Positions 16,890 to 24,145 of a stretch of DNA of 55,212 nt are shown here, in pieces (position 1 is the first letter of the stretch; every line of letters begins with the position of its first letter). A program made the position numbers and the translations under genes. The notes under the pieces are model-generated. The model was not told the origin of the DNA. It saw nothing but the letters and a program-made list of their open reading frames with translations, and did no database searches. The DNA comes from Candidatus Parcubacteria bacterium (lineage in GTDB: Bacteria; Patescibacteriota; Patescibacteriia; Patescibacteriales; Patescibacteriaceae): contig JAEWTE010000040.1 of assembly GCA_023459655.1 (NCBI GenBank), positions 1 through 55,212 on the forward strand, written 5' to 3'.

Positions 16890-18374
16890 TTAGTGATTGC
16901 TTTTATGCTGGGGATTGATTTGACGGCCACGAGCGACATGAATACTAATTGGTGTGCCCATAAAGCCGTAGGTGTGGCGCAATTGATTTTGAATAAACCG
17001 TAAATAGGAAAAATGGAGGTTGTCTTTGATGCCAATCGTTGCTGTAAAACAAGGTGGGCCAGCTTCAGTTTGAATAAAGCTATAGATATGGGGGTGTTTT
17101 AGGCCCTTGCCTTTGGCTGGACGATGATATTTAACAATTCGTGATAGAAAATGATCAAGCTGACTCTTGCTTAAACTAATTGATCGTTGGGCACCAATCT
17201 CAATAATTAAGTCTAATATTTTGTGGACTTTAGATTTAGTTTTGGCTGAAACAAAAGCAATTGGAGCAAAGCTAATAAACGGTAGGCGATGATAGATTGC
17301 CTCGGTAAAGTGGTTCGTATCTCGTTCTTCGACTTTATCCCATTTATTGGCAGCAATAATTAAACTCTTCTTACGGTTAACAACTTCTTCGGCCAGACTA
17401 GCTTCTTGATGGCTAATTGGTTCACTAATATCAACCATTAAAATGGCAATATCGGCTTGATTGAGTCGTTGCAGACTTTTGGTCATGCCCATTTTTTCTA
17501 AAGCTTTTTTCTTGCCTGGGTCTTTACGAGCAATTCCGGCGGTATCAACAATTTGAATTATTTTATCACGGTATTTAATAAAAGTATCTTGTGGTTCGCG
17601 AGTGGTATGAGGAATAGCACTGACTAAGACGCGATTATAGCCAAGTAGAGCATTGAGTAGGCTGGATTTACCAACATTGGGTTTGCCCAGTAGACAGACC
17701 TTGTAGTCTGGTTTTTCAGTATAGGCGACAATTTCTAATTCTGTAATGATTGACTGATCGGTTATTATTTCTGAGGTTAATTCAATTGATTGAGCTAACT
17801 TGTTCTTGGCGGTTCGGTGACGTTGACGACCAATTTGTTTGACGATTTCATCTAGTAAATCACCAGTTCCCATGCCAGTAGCGGCGCTAACTGGCCAAGG
17901 CTCACCCCAGCCTAATTGATAGAATTCATTAATTTTTTCTCGATGACGGGGACTATCAATTTTGTTGGTTACTAATAAAACCGGGGTTTGTTTAGGTAAT
18001 AATTTTTTACAAGCCATCGCCAACTCGCGATCTTGGGGTAGTAGTCCGGCTTGGCCGTCAACCATAAATAAAACCACCACCGCTTCTTTTAATAATTGAC
18101 CAGTTTGGTATTGAATTTTTTCTTCTAATTCGGTTAGTTGTTTGGATTTTTTCTGACTCATCGTCAGATAAATTAATTCATTTAAACCAGCGGTATCGAC
18201 CAGTTCTAAACGCCGTCGATTCCAGCTAATAGTGTGTTGATTGGCATCGCGGGTAGTGTGATCAAGATCAGCTACTAAAGCCCGCGGCGAACCAACCAAA
18301 CGATTAAATAAGGTTGATTTGCCGACATTAGTCCGGCCGAAAATAATAACTTGGCTTGGCTTGATAGTCGGCAT
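16890..18374 (-). CDS. der: Ribosome biogenesis GTPase Der (EngA)
   Basis: 494 residues with two tandem GTPase domains. Domain 1 has GRTNVGKS (13-20), DTAG (60-63) and NKID (137-140). Domain 2 has GKPNVGKS (230-237), DTAG (277-280) and NKWD (343-346). The C-terminal KH-like region includes PPCFTATIGIKDNLHFSYLRFIQNQLRHTYGF. Der assists 50S subunit assembly. The length is somewhat above the usual 440-490 because of a Lys/Gln-rich insertion after the first DTAG. It lies between the LCP gene (4-base gap) and pth (4-base gap). Confidence 0.95.
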   Translation of the reverse strand: MPTIKPSQVIIFGRTNVGKSTLFNRLVGSPRALVADLDHTTRDANQHTISWNRRRLELVDTAGLNELIYLTMSQKKSKQLTELEEKIQYQTGQLLKEAVVVLFMVDGQAGLLPQDRELAMACKKLLPKQTPVLLVTNKIDSPRHREKINEFYQLGWGEPWPVSAATGMGTGDLLDEIVKQIGRQRHRTAKNKLAQSIELTSEIITDQSIITELEIVAYTEKPDYKVCLLGKPNVGKSSLLNALLGYNRVLVSAIPHTTREPQDTFIKYRDKIIQIVDTAGIARKDPGKKKALEKMGMTKSLQRLNQADIAILMVDISEPISHQEASLAEEVVNRKKSLIIAANKWDKVEERDTNHFTEAIYHRLPFISFAPIAFVSAKTKSKVHKILDLIIEIGAQRSISLSKSQLDHFLSRIVKYHRPAKGKGLKHPHIYSFIQTEAGPPCFTATIGIKDNLHFSYLRFIQNQLRHTYGFMGTPISIHVARGRQINPQHKSNH

Positions 18375-18378
18375 ATTT

Positions 18379-20091
18379 TTAGGGGTTATTGGAATAGTCT
18401 AGTCCTAGAATTAAAATAAAATCAGGTTGAGTCATGGCTGGCTGTTGTTTGATTAATCGACTAGTTTCATTGACTAGCCAATCAGGTATTTCGGCTGATA
18501 AAGTTGCCTTGGTTTGGTATTGTAATAAAGCTAAATCATCGGGCTTAGCCCCATAGGTCAAATCATAAATAGTTGTTTGGGCCAGATTCTTTTTTTCAGT
18601 ATTGCTGGTATTGACCATAGTAAAGCCATATTTTTGTAGTCTGGTATTGGTCCGAGCGGCTAGTCCATTAATGGTAGTGCTATTGCGGATGTCTAATTTA
18701 GCATTAGCTCGACTAGGTAGATCAGCTGGATTAATAGTGGTAGTGGCTTGGTCAGTCTTTATTTTATTATCTTTGGCAATTGTTTCAATTGGGGCTGAGT
18801 CAGTAATCGGCTGGATTAATGCTCCGTTAAAGCGGTCAATTATTTGACTAAAATCTCCACCTTTAGGCATTAGTAAATAGGCTCCATCAGTGCCAATTTG
18901 ATCTTGAAGCAGGCCAGTTGGACTATTGTCTAGATTTAAATTAATAATATCATTTGGTGAAATATCTTTAGCCAGTTGCCAGGCACTAACTAGTTCTTCT
19001 GGTTGTAAGTTAGTAGTAATATGTTCTTCGGCATCACCGATAATATTCATAATTAATTTTGGTTTGAATAGATTAGCAGCATCAAAGAGCTTTTCTTTAA
19101 CTGCGGCTAATATTTTTTGCTGACGCTTGGATCGGGCAAAATCAGACCCTTCAACTCCAGCTGCATGTCGTGATCGGGCATATTTTAAAGCTAATTCTCC
19201 ATCCATTTTTTGCCAACCAGCTTCAATTTGTAAATGTTCAAAGCGGCTATAATAATCAGGATGATCTTCTCGACCAGCAATTGGATATCTATAATCGTTT
19301 AGTGTATTATCGACTTCAATTTCGATGCCACCTAAATCATCAATCATTTCTACAAAACCGGCGAAATCAACCCGTAAATAATAATGAATTGGTAGTTCTA
19401 AAATTGATCCAATTAAGTCGGCCATCGCTTGTCCGCCGCTACCTGATTCTCTGGCTTCAGCTAGTGAATTAGCACTATTAATTTTTCGCCAACCATAACC
19501 AGTTATTGGTACGGTTAGGTCACGGGGTATCGACATAAGGGCAACCTTTTTGGTTGATGGTTGAAAACTAGCCACCATAATTGTATCAGCTAGATTGCCG
19601 CCGTCATGGTTTTTGCCACCAACACCCAATAGAATAAAATTAATTCGATCTTGGTCTTCTCCTTTAAGAATAGTTCTTTGGCTGACCCCCAACTTGAATT
19701 TTGTTAACAAAGACAGGCTTTTCCAAAAAGAAAAATTTTGGCCATTGGCGGCTGTACCGCTTGAAGTCGTTGGCCAAACCCGCCAGCCTAGATAGCCAAG
19801 TAGTATTAAAGCAATGATTAGAAATAATTTACCAAATCGTGGATGACGTTGTTTTGGTCGTTCAATTGCTGATGATTGTAACCGAACTGAGCCTTGATCA
19901 TTATATCGAGATTGATTGATTGGTGCTGTTGGACGGTAAAGTTGATTGGCTGGTTCTACTGTGATTTTAATTGGTTGATTAATTCGATCAGCCGGTTCTA
20001 ATGGTCCGGGGTTAATCGTTTCGTTGGTAGTTGAATCGTCTAACATTTCTTCAAAAATATCGGTCATGGGTTTATTTGTTTGATTATCCAT
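18379..20091 (-). CDS. LytR-CpsA-Psr (LCP) family cell-envelope glycopolymer transferase
   Basis: 570 residues. A cytoplasmic Pro/Gln-rich N-terminus of about 87 residues and a single membrane helix (LFLIIALILLGYLGWRVW) precede the LCP catalytic domain, roughly residues 145-345. That domain shows DRINFILLGVGG, LADTIMVASF, MSIPRDLTVPI, FVEMIDDLGGIEIEV and LKYARSRH with the conserved arginines. A LytR_C-type domain (DIRNSTTINGLAARTNTRLQKYGF) closes the protein near residues 455-560. LCP enzymes move lipid-linked glycopolymers onto peptidoglycan outside the membrane. The start could be codon 1 or the ATG at codon 9. First gene of the LCP-der-pth run. Confidence 0.9.
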   Translation of the reverse strand: MDNQTNKPMTDIFEEMLDDSTTNETINPGPLEPADRINQPIKITVEPANQLYRPTAPINQSRYNDQGSVRLQSSAIERPKQRHPRFGKLFLIIALILLGYLGWRVWPTTSSGTAANGQNFSFWKSLSLLTKFKLGVSQRTILKGEDQDRINFILLGVGGKNHDGGNLADTIMVASFQPSTKKVALMSIPRDLTVPITGYGWRKINSANSLAEARESGSGGQAMADLIGSILELPIHYYLRVDFAGFVEMIDDLGGIEIEVDNTLNDYRYPIAGREDHPDYYSRFEHLQIEAGWQKMDGELALKYARSRHAAGVEGSDFARSKRQQKILAAVKEKLFDAANLFKPKLIMNIIGDAEEHITTNLQPEELVSAWQLAKDISPNDIINLNLDNSPTGLLQDQIGTDGAYLLMPKGGDFSQIIDRFNGALIQPITDSAPIETIAKDNKIKTDQATTTINPADLPSRANAKLDIRNSTTINGLAARTNTRLQKYGFTMVNTSNTEKKNLAQTTIYDLTYGAKPDDLALLQYQTKATLSAEIPDWLVNETSRLIKQQPAMTQPDFILILGLDYSNNP

Positions 20092-20109
20092 AATTTTCTT
20101 GATCGTTTA

Positions 20110-20146
20110 TGACAAAAAAATGGTTTTGTCAGGCACAAAACCATTT
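20110..20146 (-). promoter_or_regulatory. Perfect 12-base hairpin with U-run in the LCP leader
   Basis: AAATGGTTTTGT (20118-20129) pairs with ACAAAACCATTT (20135-20146). Read on the minus strand it is followed by eight T residues, the form of an intrinsic terminator, yet it lies between the LCP promoter and the LCP start codon. The predicted transcription start (near 20142) falls inside the arm. It could be an operator, an attenuator or a 5' mRNA-stabilising hairpin. Confidence 0.6.
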
Positions 20147-20148
20147 CT

Positions 20149-20177
20149 AGTATAAAAGATTTTATGAATTTAAGCAA
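20149..20177 (-). promoter_or_regulatory. Promoter of the LCP-der-pth operon
   Basis: On the minus strand: TTGCTT (plus 20172-20177), 17 bases, TATACT (plus 20149-20154). It partly interleaves with the opposing lepB promoter in a 174-base divergent region. Confidence 0.6.
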
Positions 20178-20178
20178 C

Positions 20179-20207
20179 TTGACCAACCAGTTCGCCAGTG
20201 TTATATT
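20179..20207 (+). promoter_or_regulatory. Promoter of lepB
   Basis: TTGACC (20179-20184), 17 bases, TATATT (20202-20207). The leader to ATG 20266 is about 52 bases and begins within the palindrome AAGCCTAGGCTT (20208-20219). Confidence 0.6.
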
Positions 20208-20265
20208 AAGCCTAGGCTTTTTTCGCAAAGCTATTGATTGTTTTAAATAATATTAAACAAAATTA

Positions 20266-20865
20266 ATGATATTTACTCATGATTTTCGAGCTCGTTGGCG
20301 ATTGCGCTGGCTATCATTTCTAGAGGTAATTAAGATTGGTTTGATTGCCGCGGCCATTGTTTTGCCAATCAGACTATTTATTGTTTGCCCGTTTTATGTT
20401 AAAGGGGCCTCAATGGAGCCTACTTTTTATGATAAAGAATATTTATTAATTGATGAAATTAGTTATCGGTTTCAAGCTCCTCGTCGTGGTGAGGTTGTTG
20501 TTTTTCGTTATCCTCAAGATCCCCGTGAGTATTTTATTAAACGATTGATTGGTTTACCAGGTGAAACTTTAAAGATTGAAAATGGTCAACTTTATTTATT
20601 TGATAAGTCTAATAATTCTTGGACCGAAATCAATGAAGATTATTTAGGTTCAACCAGTCAAACCTTTGCTTTTGATTCTGGTCAAGTTACGCTAGGGCCG
20701 GATGAATTTTTTGTTTTAGGTGATAATCGTGAACATTCGCGTGATTCTCGTTTCTTTGGTCCATTAAATCGCCGCTATTTAACTGGTCGAGTGATGTTTA
20801 GGGGCTTGCCGATTAATCGGGCTAAGTTTTTTAAAGCCCCGATCTATAGTAATTTGATAGATTAA
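20266..20865 (+). CDS. lepB: Signal peptidase I
   Basis: 199 residues. One N-terminal membrane helix (residues 20-40) is followed by the S26 catalytic core. The nucleophile is Ser49 in KGASMEPT and the general base is Lys92 in FIKRLIGLPGE. The later boxes FFVLGDNREHSRDSRFFG and LTGRVMFRG are complete. It removes signal peptides of exported proteins at the outer face of the membrane and would process the many signal-peptide proteins encoded around it. Transcribed divergently from the LCP gene. Confidence 0.95.
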   Translation: MIFTHDFRARWRLRWLSFLEVIKIGLIAAAIVLPIRLFIVCPFYVKGASMEPTFYDKEYLLIDEISYRFQAPRRGEVVVFRYPQDPREYFIKRLIGLPGETLKIENGQLYLFDKSNNSWTEINEDYLGSTSQTFAFDSGQVTLGPDEFFVLGDNREHSRDSRFFGPLNRRYLTGRVMFRGLPINRAKFFKAPIYSNLID

Positions 20866-20896
20866 ATTTAAGTTTGAGTTAATTTTATTGTAGATT

Positions 20897-22237
20897 ATGA
20901 CTGACAAAAATAAAACAGCAGCTAGTCAGGCTGTCCGACGTGAAACAACAATTAATCCTTTTCGACGAGTTAAGGGAATGAAAGATGTTTTACCAGGTGA
21001 TTATCCGGCTTGGGATTTGGTGTTGCGATCAGCCTTAGGTTTAGCCGAAGCCCATGGTTTTGAACGAATCGATACTCCAGTAGTTGAAAATCTTGGTTTA
21101 TATGAACGATCTAGTGGCCGAACTAGTGATATTGTTACCAAAGAAATGTATAGTTTTGTAGATAAGAGTGGTGATCGGGTAGCTTTGCGCCCGGAGGCAA
21201 CTCCTGGAATCGTTCGTTCTTATATTGAACATGGTTGGCTCAATTTACCTCAACCGGTTAAAACGATTTGGTATGGGCCATTGTTTCGTCACGATAAGCC
21301 TCAGCTTGGTCGTTATCGTCAGCATTATCAGATAAATTTTGATATTTTTGGTGAGGATAGTCCGTTGGCCGATGTTCAGCTTATTTTTCTAGCTCATCAA
21401 TTGCTCAAAGATTTGGAAATTGAGGCTCAAATTGATATCAATAGTCTTGGTTGTCCAGATTGTCGTCCTGGTTATATTAATAAATTATTAGCTCATTATA
21501 AGGAGAAAAAACATCGTGATAAACTATGTCCAGATTGTCGTAAGCGTTTATTAAAGAATCCATTGAGAGTGCTTGATTGCAAAGAATCAGCTTGTATTGC
21601 CGCGGCCCAAGAGGCTCCGCAAATGGTTGATCATCTTTGTGAACCTTGTAAACAACATCTTGTTAAGATTTTAGAGTTTTTAGATGGTTTAGCGGTTCCC
21701 TACAATTTGAATTCTCAATTAGTTCGGGGATTAGATTATTATACTCGGACGGTTTTTGAAATTATTGTGCCCAGTCAATCAGCTCAGCGACCATTGTCGC
21801 TAGGCGGTGGCGGTCGCTATGATCAATTGGTTGAATATTTAGGTGGTCGACCTACTCCAGCTTGTGGTTTTGCTTTTGGAGTGGAAAGACTACTCTTGCA
21901 TCTTGATGATAATCGTGTTAAGCTAGCCGCCAGCCTGGTTAAGCCGGATATTTTTTTGGCTCAACTCGGTGATGGAGCTCGTTTAAAGTCGTTGTTATTA
22001 TTTGAAGATCTTCGGCAGACTGGATTAGTTGTTCGACAATCTTTTACTAAAGATAGTCTTAAGGGTCAATTAGCTTTAGCTAGTCAATTAGGAGCTAAAT
22101 ATACTTTGATTATTGGTCAAAAAGAATTGTTGGATGGCACTATTTTGCTTCGGGATATGGAATCGGGTTCACAAGAGGTATTAGATTTTAAGAAGGCGAA
22201 ATCGTCGATTATTAAGAGATTAAACAAACTTAATTAA
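20897..22237 (+). CDS. hisS: Histidyl-tRNA synthetase
   Basis: 446 residues, slightly longer than average. Class II motif 2 is present as FRHDKPQLGRYRQHYQINFDIFGE, the histidine-binding loop as LVRGLDYYTRTVFE and motif 3 as GFAFGVERLLLHL. The Cys-containing insertion LGCPDCRPGY...CPDCRKRLL...LCEPCKQH is typical of bacterial HisRS. A C-terminal anticodon-binding domain follows. It charges tRNA-His. About 15 extra residues precede the usual start (PFRRVKGMKDVLPGD), but the ATG at 20897 is the only good initiator. rpsU follows 41 bases later. Confidence 0.96.
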   Translation: MTDKNKTAASQAVRRETTINPFRRVKGMKDVLPGDYPAWDLVLRSALGLAEAHGFERIDTPVVENLGLYERSSGRTSDIVTKEMYSFVDKSGDRVALRPEATPGIVRSYIEHGWLNLPQPVKTIWYGPLFRHDKPQLGRYRQHYQINFDIFGEDSPLADVQLIFLAHQLLKDLEIEAQIDINSLGCPDCRPGYINKLLAHYKEKKHRDKLCPDCRKRLLKNPLRVLDCKESACIAAAQEAPQMVDHLCEPCKQHLVKILEFLDGLAVPYNLNSQLVRGLDYYTRTVFEIIVPSQSAQRPLSLGGGGRYDQLVEYLGGRPTPACGFAFGVERLLLHLDDNRVKLAASLVKPDIFLAQLGDGARLKSLLLFEDLRQTGLVVRQSFTKDSLKGQLALASQLGAKYTLIIGQKELLDGTILLRDMESGSQEVLDFKKAKSSIIKRLNKLN

Positions 22238-22278
22238 TCTTTAATTAATTTATATAAAGCTAGAAAGGCAGGTGTAGT

Positions 22279-22512
22279 ATGGTTGAATTTAAACGTAAAA
22301 AAGGCGAAAGTTTTGAAGGATTTTTGCGTCGCTTTAATAAGCGGCTGCAACTTGATGGCAAATTAATGTTAGTTCGCAAAAGCCGTTATCATAAAGATGA
22401 TCCAAATAAGCGACAGGTTCGTTTAAGCGCTTTAGTTCGTAAAGGTTTGCGTGAAAAAAGAGCTTATTTGAGAAGAATTGGCAAACTTAAAGATGAATTT
22501 CGTCAATGGTAA
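22279..22512 (+). CDS. rpsU: Ribosomal protein bS21
   Basis: 77 residues, very basic, with the S21 layout: MVEFKRKKGESFEGFLRRFNKRLQ followed by a long arginine/lysine helix (LVRKGLREKRAYLRRIGK). It is a small-subunit protein placed near the 3' end of 16S rRNA and helps mRNA binding. It is one of few genes here with a recognisable Shine-Dalgarno (AGGTG, four bases before the ATG). A bidirectional terminator shared with the convergent RSH gene follows. Confidence 0.93.
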   Translation: MVEFKRKKGESFEGFLRRFNKRLQLDGKLMLVRKSRYHKDDPNKRQVRLSALVRKGLREKRAYLRRIGKLKDEFRQW

Positions 22513-22532
22513 TTAATTCACTGACTACAAAT

Positions 22533-22560
22533 AAAAAACCGCGTTGAACGCGGTTTTTTA
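22533..22560. terminator. Bidirectional terminator between rpsU and the RSH gene
   Basis: AAAAAACCGCG (22533-22543), loop TTGAA, then CGCGGTTTTTT. The A-run and T-run make it work on both strands, ending the convergent rpsU and RSH transcripts. Confidence 0.9.
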
Positions 22561-22561
22561 T

Positions 22562-24064
22562 TTATAATTCGTTTGATTTTTTATTATCATAACGATGCCA
22601 TAAAGATCGTAAATCTTTTAAATTGGCTAGTCTGGCTAAAGCCGATTGTCTGGCGTATTGTTTAATGGAATTTTTAGCTTTACTGGTTTTGACGAATTTG
22701 AGCCAAGCTAAATCAGGACAGGTTTGTTTTTGATCGATTATTATTTCTATTAGGTCATTATTATGTAAGGATTCATTAAGTTGACCTATTTTATTATTAA
22801 TTAAAACCCCCTTGGCTTTGTTGCCGATTTCGGTATGAACGGCGTAGGCAAAATCAATTGGCGTAGCCCCAAGTGGTAATTCATAAACATCCCCTTTGGG
22901 AGTTAAGACAAATAAATGATCATTAAAAATATCTAATTGTAGTTTTTGAATAAAGTCTTGAGTATTGGGGTGGTCTTTTTGAGTAGCTAAAATTTCTTTA
23001 GTCCAATTAGGACTAGGAGCAGGACTTTGACCACCATATTCTTTATAACTCCAATAAGCGGCAATACCATATTGAGCTTGTTCGTGCATTTGTTGAGTTC
23101 TGATTTGAAATTCAGTGGCTCGTCCTTCTGATCCAAAGACAGTAGTATGAAGACTTTGATAGCCGTTTGGCTTAGGTAGAGCAATATAATCTTTAAAACG
23201 AGTAGCATTTGGTCGCCACAAACTATGAATGACTCCCAGGGTTCGATAGCAACTATCAATATCAGGGACAATTATTCTTAAAGCAAAAACATCGTATATT
23301 TCATCGAATTTACGATTTTTATTTTGCATTTTTTGCCAGATACTGTAGAGATGTTTAAATCGTCCATTAATTTCGTGACTTATTTTTAATTTGGTCAGTA
23401 GCTTACTTAATTCGGTGGCGGTGCGGTTAATATATTGGTTTAATTCTAGTTTTTTTTCTACTTCGTATTTTTGAACTAATTTTTTATAGTCATCGGGTTG
23501 AAGACACTTAAAACAGATATCTTCCATCTGCCATTTTAAATGCCAGATGCCAAGTAATCCAGCGATTGGTACATAAATTTCTAGTGTTTCTTTGGCTATT
23601 TTTTGTTGTTTTTCGTCAGGTAAATATTCTAGTGTCCTGAGATTATGTAATCGATCGGCAAATTTAATTAGAATAACTCGCAAATCTTTGGCCATTGCCA
23701 AAAACATTTTTTTTAGACTTTCGCGGTATCTTTGTTTGCCATGATATCTAACCAGGCTTAACTTAGTTACACTGTCAACTAAAAAAGCGACATCTTCGCC
23801 GAATAATTTTTTAATGTCGGTTAATTTATAGTTAGTATCTTCAGGAACATCATGTAATAAACCAGCCGCAATAGTTTTAGCGTCGGCGCCGATTTGGGCT
23901 AAAATGAAGGCGGTATGGAGAGGGTGTTGAATATATGGTTCACCAGTTGCTCTTTTCTGATCTTTATGAGCTTTAGTCGCAAAAAGATAGGCCTTTTTAA
24001 GCATGGCTAAATCAGAGTCGGATAAGTGGTTTTTGGTTTTAGTAATGATTTGATCGATTGTCAT
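22562..24064 (-). CDS. RelA/SpoT homologue, bifunctional-type (p)ppGpp enzyme lacking the ACT domain
   Basis: 500 residues from ATG 24064; the frame opens at a TTG six bases earlier. The N-terminal HD hydrolase region has YIQHPLHTAFIL, LLHDVPEDT and FADRLHNLRTL, so the metal-binding residues look intact. The synthetase region follows with FALRIIVPD, RFKDYIALPKPNGYQSLHTTVFG and EFQIRTQQMHEQAQYG. A TGS domain (LFVLTPKGDVYELPLGATPIDFAYAVH) is present near residues 388-450. The protein ends shortly afterwards, so the conserved-Cys and ACT regulatory regions of full-length RelA/SpoT (about 700 residues) are missing. It makes and probably degrades the (p)ppGpp alarmone. Confidence 0.93.
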   Translation of the reverse strand: MTIDQIITKTKNHLSDSDLAMLKKAYLFATKAHKDQKRATGEPYIQHPLHTAFILAQIGADAKTIAAGLLHDVPEDTNYKLTDIKKLFGEDVAFLVDSVTKLSLVRYHGKQRYRESLKKMFLAMAKDLRVILIKFADRLHNLRTLEYLPDEKQQKIAKETLEIYVPIAGLLGIWHLKWQMEDICFKCLQPDDYKKLVQKYEVEKKLELNQYINRTATELSKLLTKLKISHEINGRFKHLYSIWQKMQNKNRKFDEIYDVFALRIIVPDIDSCYRTLGVIHSLWRPNATRFKDYIALPKPNGYQSLHTTVFGSEGRATEFQIRTQQMHEQAQYGIAAYWSYKEYGGQSPAPSPNWTKEILATQKDHPNTQDFIQKLQLDIFNDHLFVLTPKGDVYELPLGATPIDFAYAVHTEIGNKAKGVLINNKIGQLNESLHNNDLIEIIIDQKQTCPDLAWLKFVKTSKAKNSIKQYARQSALARLANLKDLRSLWHRYDNKKSNEL

Positions 24065-24077
24065 AATCAATAGGCTC

Positions 24078-24118
24078 TTGTTGGTTCAGGTTGGCTTATG
24101 CTATACTAAAACTATACT
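24078..24118 (+). promoter_or_regulatory. Promoter region of the first pilin-headed surface gene
   Basis: TGC-TATACT (24102-24107) with TTGTTG 18 bases upstream (24078-24083). A second TATACT (24113-24118) has TTGGCT 16 bases upstream (24091-24096). Either gives a short leader to ATG 24146. Confidence 0.5.
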
Positions 24119-24145
24119 TTAATTTTGCTAATCAGTCAAAATATC

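Noticed and set aside
16031..17035. Longer N-terminal extensions for hicA and pth
   Set aside because: The extra codons lie inside the upstream genes (hicB and der) and are not part of the families; internal ATGs at 15965 and 16885 fit.
20208..20219. AAGCCTAGGCTT followed by T-run as a terminator
   Set aside because: The palindrome has no loop and begins right after the lepB -10 element, so it is at the transcription start rather than at a gene end.
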